NCBI RefSeq assembly: GCF_002899895.1
Contig: NZ_PPEI02000004.1
Location: 186,001-250,000, forward strand
Source of the DNA: Chryseobacterium oncorhynchi
GTDB taxonomy: Bacteria; Bacteroidota; Bacteroidia; Flavobacteriales; Weeksellaceae
Direction: 5' to 3'
DNA length: 64,000 nucleotides
The position numbers and the translations under genes were made by a program. Position 1 is the stretch's first letter. Each line of letters starts with the position of its first letter. Positions 1 through 9,099 of this stretch are shown piece by piece. Under the pieces are notes generated by a model that searched no databases, was not told the origin of the DNA, and saw nothing but the letters and a program-made list of their open reading frames with translations.

Positions 1-612
1 TGTTGATCTATCAATTTCTCCGTATTGATACTCTGTAGAAAGGGTAACTCCCCATTCGTCATTTTTTCGAGATTTTCCTTTTTTGGTTGTAATTACCACA
101 ACCCCTGAAGATGCTCTTTCTCCATATAGAGCAGAAGCGGCCGCACCTTTTAGTACGTTAACACTTTCAATATCATTGGGGTTTAAGTCAGAGATTGAGT
201 TACCTCCGTCAAAAATAGTATAAGCGCCAGAAATAGTGCTGTTATTGTTATTGATTGGAACACCATCCACCACGAAAAGAGCCTGGTTATTTCCTCCAAT
301 GGACTTCATCCCTCTAATCACAACACTGGAAGCTCCACCGAAGTTTGTGCTTGTGACAACCTGAACACCTGCTGCCTTACCAGCCATTTGACTGGAAATG
401 TTACCAGTATTCGCTCCTTCTCTCAAAACATCTCCTTTAATTTCCTGAGATGCATATCCAAGTGCTTTTTTCTCTCTTTTAATTCCGAGTGCAGTTACTA
501 CCACGCCCTCGATTTCTTTTGTTTTAAGTGTATCCTTCTTTTCTTGAGCATTGGCTACTGCAATAGAAGAAGACAATACTAAAACAAGAAGACCTGTTGT
601 TAGTTTCTTCAT
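1..612 (-). CDS. SusC/RagA-type TonB-dependent outer-membrane receptor, N-terminal part
   Basis: This is the N-terminal 204 residues of a gene that continues past the left window edge. It starts at the ATG complementary to 610-612 with a signal peptide (MKKLTTGLLVLVLSS, cleavage near ANAQ). A short TonB-box-like stretch with EGVVVTALG follows. The plug domain then shows QMAGKAAGVQV, VIRGMKSIGG, FVVDGVPI, and the LKGAAASALYG and GVVVITTKKG blocks typical of SusC/RagA proteins. The usual N-terminal carboxypeptidase-regulatory domain is absent, so this is the short-leader form. Such receptors work with a SusD lipoprotein to import glycans or peptides across the outer membrane. The barrel and any SusD partner lie outside the window, so the substrate is unknown. 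Confidence 0.93.
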   Translation of the reverse strand, partial: MKKLTTGLLVLVLSSSIAVANAQEKKDTLKTKEIEGVVVTALGIKREKKALGYASQEIKGDVLREGANTGNISSQMAGKAAGVQVVTSTNFGGASSVVIRGMKSIGGNNQALFVVDGVPINNNNSTISGAYTIFDGGNSISDLNPNDIESVNVLKGAAASALYGERASSGVVVITTKKGKSRKNDEWGVTLSTEYQYGEIDRST

Positions 613-1243
613 ATCAAATTAATTTTGTACCCTACAAATTTGTAAAACTTTCTTAACAACACAAAGGAATTTTTAAAAAAAATATAAACTATTCAATAAT
701 TATCAATAAAAACAGTAAATAAATTATTAAATTAAGTTAAAAAAACTCTTTTTAACAAAAACGGAAAAAGTTAATCGATATTTTTTTTCATAAACATCAA
801 CAACATCAATTATCGATATTATCTATAAAGATTCGTTCTAAATAATGCAATAACAATTTGGTTTACAGCAATATAAATCACATTTATTAGAATAAAATAC
901 AGCATTTACGAAAACATACGATGCAACACATAGCTTTCACCAACAACAAAAAGAGAAAGAAAAAGCTCTATAGACGGTGAGAAACAAATTATAATCGCAA
1001 GAAAAAAACAGAAAATATATGAATACCTTAATATAGTAAAACCATCAATATGACCTCTGCAAAAAAACCTATTTATATTTAATATTCTTAATAATTACTA
1101 ATCATAAAAAGTAGAATTATTAATAAAATTCAACAATATGGCGATTCAATAATCTTTCTTATTTATAGATTTATAAAGCAAAAAAAGATAGGGTAATTGC
1201 ATTTGTTTTTCTTTAATTTTACCCTTTTATATTACGCATAAAC
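613..1243. other. AT-rich intergenic region between divergent receptor and rnhB genes
   Basis: About 630 bases with no convincing ORF. The left end should carry the promoter of the minus-strand SusC-like gene: read on the minus strand there is a TTTG-like element followed about 20 bases later by ACAAATTTG close to the start codon. The sequence ATCGATATT occurs twice (near 774 and 813). The right end should contain the rnhB promoter, but no clear TAnnTTTG was found. Nothing else was recognised. Confidence 0.4.
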
Positions 1244-1828
1244 ATGGAATTATTACAAAAGTGGACAGATACCTACATTGAAGCAGGGTGTGATGAAGTA
1301 GGAAGAGGCTGTTTAAGTGGACCAGTTGTAGCAGCAGCCGTTATTTTAGATGATAATTTTCAACAGAATCTGGTGAATGATTCAAAAAAATTAAACTTTA
1401 AAACCAGGATGGAACTGGATAGCTATATCAAGGATAATGTAAAATGCTATGCCATTGCTGAATTACCTCCGGCATTCATTGATGAACATAATATCCTTAA
1501 TGCCAGCATTCACGCTATGCATCGTGCACTGGACCAGTTAACAATAATACCTGAACTTATCTTAGTAGACGGGAATAAATTCCATCCTTACAATTATATT
1601 CCTCATCAATGCATCATTAAAGGAGATTCAAAGGTTTTATCCATAGCTGCAGCATCCATTCTTGCAAAAAATTATAGGGATAAGCTCATGATTGAACTTC
1701 ATGAAAAACACCCTGAATATGGATGGGATACCAATTTTGGTTATGCTACAAAAAAACATCAGGAAGCCCTTATTAAGCATGGTCCCACAATACATCACAG
1801 GCAGTCTTTCAGACTTAAATATGATTAA
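1244..1828 (+). CDS. rnhB: Ribonuclease HII
   Basis: A 194-residue protein of normal RNase HII length. It removes RNA from RNA:DNA hybrids and single ribonucleotides misincorporated into DNA, acting in the cytoplasm with divalent metal. The signature DEVGRG lies at residues 17-22 and supplies the first catalytic acidic pair. The central LILVDGN block supplies the next aspartate, and the KGDSKVLSIAAASILAK and YGWDTNFGYATKKH segments follow in family order. The gene stands alone and converges with yidC, with a shared bidirectional terminator between them. Confidence 0.97.
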   Translation: MELLQKWTDTYIEAGCDEVGRGCLSGPVVAAAVILDDNFQQNLVNDSKKLNFKTRMELDSYIKDNVKCYAIAELPPAFIDEHNILNASIHAMHRALDQLTIIPELILVDGNKFHPYNYIPHQCIIKGDSKVLSIAAASILAKNYRDKLMIELHEKHPEYGWDTNFGYATKKHQEALIKHGPTIHHRQSFRLKYD

Positions 1829-1870
1829 GAAATCAACAATACACTTAGAGTTTTTACGGTAATTCAAATA

Positions 1871-1902
1871 AAAAAAGAGAAGCAAAATTGCTTCTCTTTT
1901 TT
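1871..1902. terminator. Bidirectional rho-independent terminator between rnhB and yidC
   Basis: The sequence forms a perfect stem of A-run, GAGAAGCA, loop AAA, then TTGCTTCTC and a T-run. It sits between the stops of the convergent genes rnhB (+) and yidC (-) and has T-runs in both directions. Confidence 0.9.
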
Positions 1903-1912
1903 GTATGATAGA

Positions 1913-3712
1913 TTATTTCTTTCTATTTTTTTGTTGCTCTTGAGTCTGTTGTTGCTGTTGAGCTTTTTCCATCATTTCTCTCATTCGTTTCTGGAACTTA
2001 CCCTCTGTCTTAGGTTTTTCCTTATTACTCTGAATCTGTGCATGGATTTTCTTTTCATCCAGAATCACATATTTAATAACAAGGATAATTAAGATGTTAA
2101 TCGCGTTCGAAACAAAATAGTACCAAGAAAGACCAGATGCCGAAGTATTCAGGAAGAATAAGAATGTAATCGGGAAGATGTACATTAATACTTTCATGTT
2201 TGGCATTCCCTCTTGTTGTGGCTGCTGCATATTTCCTGAAGTCATTACTGTATAAATCAAGATAACAATGGTACATGCCAGAGCAAAAATACTCAAATGA
2301 TCTCCAAGGAAAGGAACTTTAAACGGTAGTTTGATCAAATCGTCATAAGCTGTTAAGTCTTTTGCAAACCAGAATCCTTGCCCTCTTAAATCTATAAAGT
2401 TCGGGAAGAAACGGAACAATGCATAGAAGATCGGAATCTGAACCAATGCAGGGAAACATCCCGCCAACTGATTAACACCGGCCTTTCTGTAAACTTCCAT
2501 GGTTGCCTGTTGCTTTTTCATTGGATCAGCATCCTTGAACTTAGCGTTTACCTCATCAATTTCCGGACGAATTACTTTCATCATAGCACTCAGCTTATGC
2601 TGCTTGTACATAATTGGTGAAAGAATCAATTTCACAATAATTGTCATTAGGAAAATTACCCAACCTGCAGTTAATCCCCAGTCAGCAATAAGGTTATACA
2701 TTGGCATAAAGAAACCACGGTTCATCCACCCGATAAATGACCATCCTAATGGAAGAATCTCATCAAAGTTTTTATCGTAAGATTTCAATAGCTTCAAGTC
2801 TAGCGGCATAAAGTACCAAGTAAAGTCTTGATTCAGCTCACTTCCTGTCATCTGAACAAAACCTTCGTAGTTTAATTTTTTCAGATACTCACCCTCTTCA
2901 ACATTTTCCTGATTTCCTTTACTTTGGGTAAATCCGTTCTTCGCTTCAATAACAGAAGTAAAGAACTGCTGTTTTACTCCAATCCAGTTCAATGTCTCTT
3001 TTTCTTCCTCCATTGTTGTTCTTCCATCATAATCATAATCTTTATAATTATTGAAAGCATAAGAGAATTCTGAGTGAGACTGCTCCTGGGCTCTACCTTT
3101 TTCTAGGTTTCTTACACTGTAATCCCAGATAAAATCTGCTTTGTTATCAGAAGTAATATTGGCTAAACCTTGCGTTCTTACTTTAAAATCTAATGTATAT
3201 TTATCCAATAAAGTATAAATAAACTGGATAACAGCACCATTATAATTTGCTGTCATGGTTACAGCGTTTCCGTTAACAGCAGGTGAGAAAACTAAGTTTT
3301 TAGTATTGATAACCTTTCCTGTTTTGTCCTTAAATTGGAAACCGTAGTTTGAATTATTTTTATTGATTAGATAAAGCGGAAGATCTGCCTGATCTGTTTT
3401 GTGGTCATATGCTTTATATTCAGAAAGCTGAACTTTAGAAACCTGCCCTCCTAAACTAGAGAATTCAATATTCAATTCTTTATTTGACAGATTCGCTGTC
3501 TGAATGGCGCTAGGAGTTACATTTGGATTGATATTATTTGCCTGAGTTTGTTTTACGACATTTTTTACCTGTTCCGTTTTTTGCTGCTGAGCTTTCAACT
3601 CCTCTTCTTTTGCCTGCTTGTTCTGGAAATAGAACATAAAGCCAAAGAGAACCAGGCATAAAACCGCGAAACTAATCATCTGCTTCTTATCGATTCCGTT
3701 GTTTTGTTGCAT
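1913..3712 (-). CDS. yidC: Membrane protein insertase YidC
   Basis: A 599-residue inner-membrane insertase of the YidC/Oxa1/Alb3 family that places proteins in the membrane alone or with SecYEG. The long Gram-negative form is visible: a first transmembrane helix (about 12-29), a Q/K/E-rich linker, a large periplasmic beta-domain (about 70-340), then the conserved five-helix core (about 350-550). The core includes LSPIMYKQHKLSAMMKVIRPEI, CFPALVQIPIFYALFRFF and SGLSWYYFVSNAINI. The C-terminal tail is basic and very glutamine-rich. It lies 178 bases downstream of pyrG on the same strand and ends at the shared terminator. Confidence 0.97.
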   Translation of the reverse strand: MQQNNGIDKKQMISFAVLCLVLFGFMFYFQNKQAKEEELKAQQQKTEQVKNVVKQTQANNINPNVTPSAIQTANLSNKELNIEFSSLGGQVSKVQLSEYKAYDHKTDQADLPLYLINKNNSNYGFQFKDKTGKVINTKNLVFSPAVNGNAVTMTANYNGAVIQFIYTLLDKYTLDFKVRTQGLANITSDNKADFIWDYSVRNLEKGRAQEQSHSEFSYAFNNYKDYDYDGRTTMEEEKETLNWIGVKQQFFTSVIEAKNGFTQSKGNQENVEEGEYLKKLNYEGFVQMTGSELNQDFTWYFMPLDLKLLKSYDKNFDEILPLGWSFIGWMNRGFFMPMYNLIADWGLTAGWVIFLMTIIVKLILSPIMYKQHKLSAMMKVIRPEIDEVNAKFKDADPMKKQQATMEVYRKAGVNQLAGCFPALVQIPIFYALFRFFPNFIDLRGQGFWFAKDLTAYDDLIKLPFKVPFLGDHLSIFALACTIVILIYTVMTSGNMQQPQQEGMPNMKVLMYIFPITFLFFLNTSASGLSWYYFVSNAINILIILVIKYVILDEKKIHAQIQSNKEKPKTEGKFQKRMREMMEKAQQQQQTQEQQKNRKK

Positions 3713-3890
3713 TTTATTTTATATTAAAATTTTAAATTTAATTAAGTACTACAATGACGTACTTTTTGAGCTGACAAAAATACTGTTTTTTTATCAAAAC
3801 TCTATGCTTTACTATGTTACTATATAACAAACTCAAGCTGAGAATAATCAGCCTGAGTTTATTAGTAGACGTTTATGATAAAAAATTACC

Positions 3891-5498
3891 TTATTTCTTT
3901 TCGCAAGCCTTAATGAAAGCTCTGAATAAAGGATGCGGCGTAGCTACCGTACTCTTATATTCCGGGTGATACTGAACACCTACATAGAACGGATGATCAG
4001 GTAGTTCTAAAGCCTCTACCAATCCTGTTTCAGGGTTTGTACCTGTAGCATGGAAACCATTCTTTTCAAATTCCTGAAGATAATCACTGTTGAATTCATA
4101 ACGGTGACGGTGTCTTTCAGAAATATTTTTGCTTCCGTAGATATCAAATAATTTAGAACCGTTTTTCAAAGTACACTTCCAAGCACCAAGACGCATCGTT
4201 CCTCCTTTATCAACTACATTTTTCTGCTCTTCCATTAATGAAATTACAGGATCAGGAGTTGCTGTATCAAATTCTACTGAGTTTGCTTTTGTATGCCCTA
4301 AAACATTTCTGGCAAATTCAATGGTCATGATCTGCATTCCTAAACAGATTCCTAACATTGGAATTTTATTCTCTCTAGCATATTTTGCAGTAAGAACTTT
4401 TCCTTCAATACCTCTGTCTCCAAAACCAGGAGCTACAAGGATACCATTCACACCTTTCAGTACATCCTTAATGTTGTCTTCTGTAATATCTCCACTGTAT
4501 ACCCATCTTACCTTTACTTCAGTTTCAAGGTCTGCTCCAGCATGTTTAAATGCTTCAGCAATAGAAATATACGAATCCTGAAGAGAAATATATTTCCCAA
4601 CCAATGCAATTTCAACGGTTTTCTTAGGGTTCTGGAATTTTTTAAGGAAACTCTTCCAGTCTTTAAGATCAGCAACTTTATCGCTTTTCAGATCCAGTTC
4701 TTTCAATACTACATCATCAAAGTTTTGCTTCTGAAGATACATTGGAACTTCATAGATCGTTTCAAGATCTTTACATTCAATAACGTTTTCTAAAGCAACG
4801 TTACAGAACTGAGCCAGTTTTGCTCTCTGATCTTTTGGAATTTTATGTTCTGTTCTACAAACCAATACATCAGCCATAATTCCGCTTTCCATCAATTGAC
4901 GAACGGAATGCTGTGATGGTTTTGTTTTTAATTCTCCACTTGAAGCCAAATATGGCAATAATGTTAGATGAATAACCATAGAATTTTTCTCTCCTAACTC
5001 CCATTTCAACTGACGAACAGTTTCAATATAAGGTAAAGATTCAATATCTCCGACAGTTCCTCCGATCTCAGTAATAATGATATCGTAGTTCTGCTTGGAA
5101 AGCATTTTAATTCTACGTTTGATTTCGTTAGTAATATGAGGAATTACCTGAACTGTTTTTCCAAGGAAATCTCCTTTTCTTTCTTTTTCAATTACAGTCT
5201 GGTAGATTTTTCCTGTAGTAACGTTGTTGTTTTGGGATGTAGGAGCATCAAGATAACGCTCATAGTGGCCTAAATCCAGATCCGTCTCCGCACCATCTTC
5301 AGTTACATAGCACTCTCCGTGCTCATAAGGATTCAATGTTCCCGGGTCGATATTGATATAAGGATCAAGTTTTTGGATCGTTACGTTAAAACCGCGTGAT
5401 TTTAGCAATAGTCCCAGAGAAGCAGACACGATTCCTTTTCCCAAAGATGAAGTTACACCTCCTGTCACAAAGATGTACTTTGTATTCTTTTTACTCAT
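3891..5498 (-). CDS. pyrG: CTP synthase (glutamine hydrolysing)
   Basis: Converts UTP to CTP using ATP and glutamine, the last step of de novo pyrimidine synthesis. The N-terminal amidoligase domain begins KYIFVTGGVTSSLGKGI and the C-terminal class I glutamine amidotransferase carries the nucleophile motif GICLGMQ and the late HPEYKS histidine. I place the start at 5498, giving 535 residues, the usual family length. An in-frame ATG 75 bases further upstream would add an unrelated phenylalanine-rich extension. That upstream ATG also lies upstream of the promoter element at 5514-5521, so it could not be on the transcript. Confidence 0.96.
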   Translation of the reverse strand: MSKKNTKYIFVTGGVTSSLGKGIVSASLGLLLKSRGFNVTIQKLDPYINIDPGTLNPYEHGECYVTEDGAETDLDLGHYERYLDAPTSQNNNVTTGKIYQTVIEKERKGDFLGKTVQVIPHITNEIKRRIKMLSKQNYDIIITEIGGTVGDIESLPYIETVRQLKWELGEKNSMVIHLTLLPYLASSGELKTKPSQHSVRQLMESGIMADVLVCRTEHKIPKDQRAKLAQFCNVALENVIECKDLETIYEVPMYLQKQNFDDVVLKELDLKSDKVADLKDWKSFLKKFQNPKKTVEIALVGKYISLQDSYISIAEAFKHAGADLETEVKVRWVYSGDITEDNIKDVLKGVNGILVAPGFGDRGIEGKVLTAKYARENKIPMLGICLGMQIMTIEFARNVLGHTKANSVEFDTATPDPVISLMEEQKNVVDKGGTMRLGAWKCTLKNGSKLFDIYGSKNISERHRHRYEFNSDYLQEFEKNGFHATGTNPETGLVEALELPDHPFYVGVQYHPEYKSTVATPHPLFRAFIKACEKK

Positions 5499-5513
5499 TA
5501 GATTAGGTTTGTG

Positions 5514-5544
5514 CAAAGTTATGGGAAAAAGAAACACAAAGCAA
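5514..5544 (-). promoter_or_regulatory. Promoter of pyrG
   Basis: On the minus strand TAACTTTG (complement of 5514-5521) matches the Bacteroidota -7 consensus TAnnTTTG. A TTG-containing element lies about 20 bases upstream (complement of 5537-5544). Its position just before 5498 supports the shorter pyrG start. Confidence 0.6.
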
Positions 5545-5611
5545 TCTTTTAGGTTTTGAAAATGAGAAAACATGCTTCAAACAATTATAAAACCTGATTA
5601 AAATTTTTATC

Positions 5612-5619
5612 TATATTTG
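5612..5619 (+). promoter_or_regulatory. -7 promoter element of the ynb-like operon
   Basis: TATATTTG is an exact match to TAnnTTTG, 33 bases before the start of the first operon gene at 5652. No convincing -33 TTTG was seen. Confidence 0.55.
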
Positions 5620-5651
5620 ATACAAGCAAATGAAAAAAAGTAAAAACAACC

Positions 5652-6254
5652 ATGATTTCGGTATATAAATTAAAACCAAAATTCCAGCAGCTGCTCACGC
5701 CTGTTTTATTATTTTTAAATAAAAATGCGATCACAGCTAATCAGATTACCATCAGCTCAATCCTACTATCTGTGGTAATTGGAGTATTATTTTGGAATGC
5801 AGATATTTCAAAATGGTTCTTCCTTAGCCTTCCCATCGGGCTTCTTTTGCGAATGGCCCTGAATGCACTGGATGGAATGATGGCCAGAAGATTTAATCAA
5901 ACCAGTAAATTAGGGGAAGTTTTGAATGAAGTAGGTGATATCGTTTCAGATGTCATTATATTTTTTCCTTTGCTTAAGTTTCAGCCTGAAAGTTTATACC
6001 TAATTGTCATTTTCATTGTTTTAAGTATCATTAATGAATTTGCAGGGTTGATGGGAAAAATTGTAGGGAGAGAGCGTCGTTACGATGGACCTATGGGAAA
6101 AAGTGATCGTGCCCTTATGCTAGGATTGTATGGTTTATTGATATTTTTTGGAGTCAGTATCACAACTATTTCAAGCTATATTTTTGGTGCCATTATTCTT
6201 CTTCTCTTTATCAGTACTTACACTAGACTCAAGAAATCTCTGAATGAAGCCTGA
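5652..6254 (+). CDS. CDP-alcohol phosphatidyltransferase family protein (YnbA-like)
   Basis: A 200-residue integral membrane enzyme of the CDP-alcohol phosphatidyltransferase superfamily, which transfers a phosphatidyl group from a CDP-lipid to an alcohol. The signature is recognisable at about residues 72-100 as LDGMMARR, eight-residue spacer, G, then NEVGD. Two of the four canonical aspartates appear as asparagine (NALDG and LNEVGD), so the acceptor or metal binding may be unusual. I believe this variant occurs in YnbA-type members, but could not check. It overlaps the next gene by 11 bases and heads an operon that also makes a CDP-lipid synthase. The alcohol acceptor is unknown. Confidence 0.88.
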   Translation: MISVYKLKPKFQQLLTPVLLFLNKNAITANQITISSILLSVVIGVLFWNADISKWFFLSLPIGLLLRMALNALDGMMARRFNQTSKLGEVLNEVGDIVSDVIIFFPLLKFQPESLYLIVIFIVLSIINEFAGLMGKIVGRERRYDGPMGKSDRALMLGLYGLLIFFGVSITTISSYIFGAIILLLFISTYTRLKKSLNEA

Positions 6255-7047
6255 AGAAAATAAATTTGCAGATGTTCCTTTAAGAGTAAAAACGTGGATC
6301 TACATCATCATTGTTTTTGCCCTCGGAATTTCGCATCCTCTTGCCACTACTATCTTTGTTTCATGGATAGGCGCGCAATCTTTCTTTGAGTTTTCAAGAA
6401 TGTTTAAAGTTCATGAAAAACCTATTATTCCATCTTTGTTCATTGGAGTTTCACAGTTTTTCCTGCTCCAATTTTTAAGTATTGAAAATTACTTTTTGTA
6501 CAGCTCTATCTTAGTAATTGTTGTGCTACTCTATTTTTTCATGTTAAAATCATCCACCCGGCAATTGATGGGTGTTTTCATTGCTTTAATGGTCTGTCTT
6601 TTTGCTTTTCCTCATCTGTTGTGGATAAGAAGTAGCTCCAATGGTCTTAACTCCATCATTTTCATTGTTGTAGTGACAGAATTGAATGACGTTTTTCAGT
6701 ATTTAATGGGGAAATTCTTTGGAAAACATAAAATAGCCCCTAAAATCAGTCCTAATAAAACACTTGAAGGATTTATCGGCGGAGTTTTACTTACCATGAT
6801 TCTAAGCAATATTTTAGGATTCTTTTTACTTAAAACAGATATTGTAACCAATAGCATTATAGGAATAGTACTTGGAGTTTCCGGATTTTGTGGAGATATC
6901 TTTATGTCCTATTTAAAACGAAAAACTGATGTAAAGGATACGGGTAATCTGCTTCCCGGACATGGAGGACTTTTGGACAGAATGGACAGCCTGATCTTTA
7001 ATGCTCCTTTATTTTTCTGGATATTATCGTTTCTGATTAAGAATTAA
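6244..7047 (+). CDS. Phosphatidate cytidylyltransferase family protein (CdsA/YnbB-like)
   Basis: A 267-residue polytopic membrane protein that should make CDP-diacylglycerol from CTP and phosphatidate. The full family signature is present near residues 215-245: SYLKRKTDVKDTGNLLPGHG followed by GLLDRMDS. Upstream is the SPNKTLEGFIGG block. At least seven hydrophobic segments are visible. It overlaps the preceding CDP-alcohol transferase by 11 bases, so donor synthesis and donor use are translationally coupled. This is probably a second, specialised CdsA rather than the housekeeping copy, as with E. coli YnbB; that is inference from context. Confidence 0.9.
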   Translation: MKPEENKFADVPLRVKTWIYIIIVFALGISHPLATTIFVSWIGAQSFFEFSRMFKVHEKPIIPSLFIGVSQFFLLQFLSIENYFLYSSILVIVVLLYFFMLKSSTRQLMGVFIALMVCLFAFPHLLWIRSSSNGLNSIIFIVVVTELNDVFQYLMGKFFGKHKIAPKISPNKTLEGFIGGVLLTMILSNILGFFLLKTDIVTNSIIGIVLGVSGFCGDIFMSYLKRKTDVKDTGNLLPGHGGLLDRMDSLIFNAPLFFWILSFLIKN

Positions 7048-7051
7048 AATC

Positions 7052-8092
7052 ATGGATGAAAAATTTAAAAGAGCAGTAATTTTTTCAGGAGGTGGGACAA
7101 GGTTAATGATCTACCTTGGAATTTTTGCAGCCCTGGATGAATTGAATATGAAGCCTGATATTCTTATTGCATCATGTGGTGGATCATTTGCGGCAACTGT
7201 TATCAATGCTTTTCCGGATCATTTTTCAAGAAAAGAGTATCTAAAATCTGAGGAATATTTCCAGTTTGTATCGCAAACTACATTAACAAGGCACAAAAAA
7301 CTTTCTGAAATAGGATTTTTTTCATTAAAAAAATGTTTTGACAAGAGGAAAGCTCCTTTTATTGAAGATATTTTCAACAGATATCTTGTTGAAATGCCTC
7401 AGGATCTGACTGAATGTTTTCCATCCATAAAAAACGCCTCATTTTCCAAAGAAATCTCAACCGTTATTATAGGTTCTGAACTTCTTTTCACTCCCCAGAA
7501 TTCTCAGCAGTTAAGAAACGGAAAAAAACTATTTCAAAAAGTGATATTCACAGATGCTGAAACTGCTAAAAAAATTGGTAAGGAATATATTTCCACCCAT
7601 CCCAAAAGCTTTAAGAATAGTGCCGTTGAAGAAACCTCAAAAATTATCACCAATTTTTCAATGCTTGAAAGTACCAGAGCTTCTGTTTCTGATATGTTTT
7701 ATGTAAAACCGCTCGCTCTTCATAACAGATATTTCATGGGCGGGGTGATAGATCTGGTTCCCATTGAATTGGCAAGATATCTTTCCAGAGAAGTGATTAC
7801 AGAAAAAAAGCAATCCTATACTTCAATAGAAGAAGCACTTATTCGTTCTGTTTTTGGCTTCAGCGCTAACGAGAGGTTAATGGAAACGCAAAATATTATC
7901 TCAGAATTTCAAATTGACACTACCAGTATAAAGAAAGATCTTCAAGGACATTATCTGGAAAAAAAGATCAACTGGAAAAAAATGGAGCTCGATTTTTCGT
8001 TCCCGAAAACCTATCCACAATTTGTGGAGGATATGGAAATGCAGTGGCAATATGGCTTTGATCAAACAATAAAGACGATAAAAAACAGATAA
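7052..8092 (+). CDS. Patatin-like protein with altered catalytic motifs
   Basis: A 346-residue protein starting four bases after the CDP-diglyceride synthase gene. Its N-terminus has the patatin layout: a glycine-rich oxyanion-hole motif (FSGGGTRLMIYLG, residues 11-23), then a strand and turn at the nucleophile position, and later a YFMGGVIDLVP block at about 228. Patatin phospholipases need a Ser in GxSxG and an Asp in DG(G/A). Aligned by eye, these positions read ASCGG and MGG, so the serine appears replaced by cysteine and the aspartate by methionine. It may be an inactive or altered lipid-binding relative. Family membership is likely; activity is doubtful. Confidence 0.75.
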   Translation: MDEKFKRAVIFSGGGTRLMIYLGIFAALDELNMKPDILIASCGGSFAATVINAFPDHFSRKEYLKSEEYFQFVSQTTLTRHKKLSEIGFFSLKKCFDKRKAPFIEDIFNRYLVEMPQDLTECFPSIKNASFSKEISTVIIGSELLFTPQNSQQLRNGKKLFQKVIFTDAETAKKIGKEYISTHPKSFKNSAVEETSKIITNFSMLESTRASVSDMFYVKPLALHNRYFMGGVIDLVPIELARYLSREVITEKKQSYTSIEEALIRSVFGFSANERLMETQNIISEFQIDTTSIKKDLQGHYLEKKINWKKMELDFSFPKTYPQFVEDMEMQWQYGFDQTIKTIKNR

Positions 8093-8187
8093 CAAATATT
8101 TCAATGAAGACACGATAACTCTACTCATCCGGAGGGGTGACAAATTGAAAATTTGACGGTGTGGTTTGAATACTATTTTCAAGTTTT

Positions 8188-8234
8188 GGCTAAAGCCAGC
8201 GGCACCATATCTATTGTAATCACAGGCTTTAGCC
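8188..8234. repeat. Inverted repeat between operon genes
   Basis: GGCTAAAGCC at 8188-8197 and GGCTTTAGCC at 8225-8234 are perfect reverse complements about 27 bases apart. They lie in the 251-base gap between the patatin-like and SDR genes, the only large gap in the operon. It may be a copy of a dispersed intergenic repeat or an RNA hairpin that processes or attenuates the transcript. No T-run follows, so it is not a typical terminator. Confidence 0.6.
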
Positions 8235-8343
8235 CGTGTCTACTGATTAGTCAATCTTTATTTCTATTTAATATTACAAACATTAATCCAACTTTCACTT
8301 TTAAAATTTATTTTTACATACAATTGAAAATCACAGAATACCC

Positions 8344-9099
8344 ATGAATGTTTTTATTGCAGGCGGAACCTCAGGAATTGGCTACTCACTAGCCAAGCAT
8401 TATCTTTCAAAAGGATATTGTGTGGGAATCTGTGGAAGGAACCTTTCAAAAATACCTGAGAGCAGCTTTAAGAACTTACAGGCACTTCAGGCAGATGTTT
8501 CTGATATGAATTCGATTTCATCCGTATTAGAATCTTTTCTGGTGGATAAACAAGAACTGGATATTTTTATTAACTGCGCAGGAAGCTATGCTGAGGATGT
8601 GGCAGGAAATATTTCCTATGAAGAAGCAGAAGAAATGCTTCAAACCAATATTTTAGGAACTGTTAATTGCTTTGAGGCTGCCAGAAAAGCCATGAAAAAT
8701 CAAAAAAAAGGAAGTATCGTGGTTGTAGCATCAGTTTCTGGAATATTAGAGTATGAAAACTCCAGTCTTTATACCAAGACAAAAAGATCTGTGATACAGA
8801 TTGCACAAGCCTACCGTAGGGCATTGAAGCCTTTTGGAATTTCTGTGACCACTATTGCTCCCGGATATATAGATACCGAAAAATTAAGACAGCTAAATCA
8901 AAATGATTTAAGCAAAAAACCTTTCCTTACCAATCTGGAAACAGCGACTCATATTATTTCCGAAGCTATTGAAAATAAAGAGAAATTAATTATTTTTCCT
9001 ACAAAAATGAAGTGGATGATGAGATCCTTATCGCTACTTCCCTCTTCTCTATTAAATATGATCATGTTCAGAAAAGCCAAATGGATGAAAAACAATTAA
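8344..9099 (+). CDS. Short-chain dehydrogenase/reductase
   Basis: A 251-residue classical SDR. The nucleotide-binding motif is GGTSGIGYSLA (residues 7-17), followed by the NCAG motif at about 77, the catalytic serine in VASVSG (about 134) and a tyrosine-lysine pair, YTKTK, in the usual place (about 143-147). APGYID follows. It reduces or oxidises an unknown carbonyl or alcohol with NAD(P)H. It precedes and overlaps the phosphatase gene by 19 bases, which ties it to the lipid-type operon despite the 251-base gap upstream. Confidence 0.9.
   Translation: MNVFIAGGTSGIGYSLAKHYLSKGYCVGICGRNLSKIPESSFKNLQALQADVSDMNSISSVLESFLVDKQELDIFINCAGSYAEDVAGNISYEEAEEMLQTNILGTVNCFEAARKAMKNQKKGSIVVVASVSGILEYENSSLYTKTKRSVIQIAQAYRRALKPFGISVTTIAPGYIDTEKLRQLNQNDLSKKPFLTNLETATHIISEAIENKEKLIIFPTKMKWMMRSLSLLPSSLLNMIMFRKAKWMKNN

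Noticed and set aside
5499-5573. N-terminal extension of pyrG from the ATG at 5573
   Set aside because: The promoter element lies inside the extension, and the 535-residue form from 5498 has the normal family length.
8153-8347. Small plus-strand ORF between the patatin and SDR genes
   Set aside because: It runs through the inverted repeat, has shadow-like composition and no family; more likely non-coding.
9012-9080. Earlier start for the PAP2-phosphatase fusion
   Set aside because: It would overlap the SDR gene by 88 bases and adds no domain; the ATG at 9081 gives a compact overlap.
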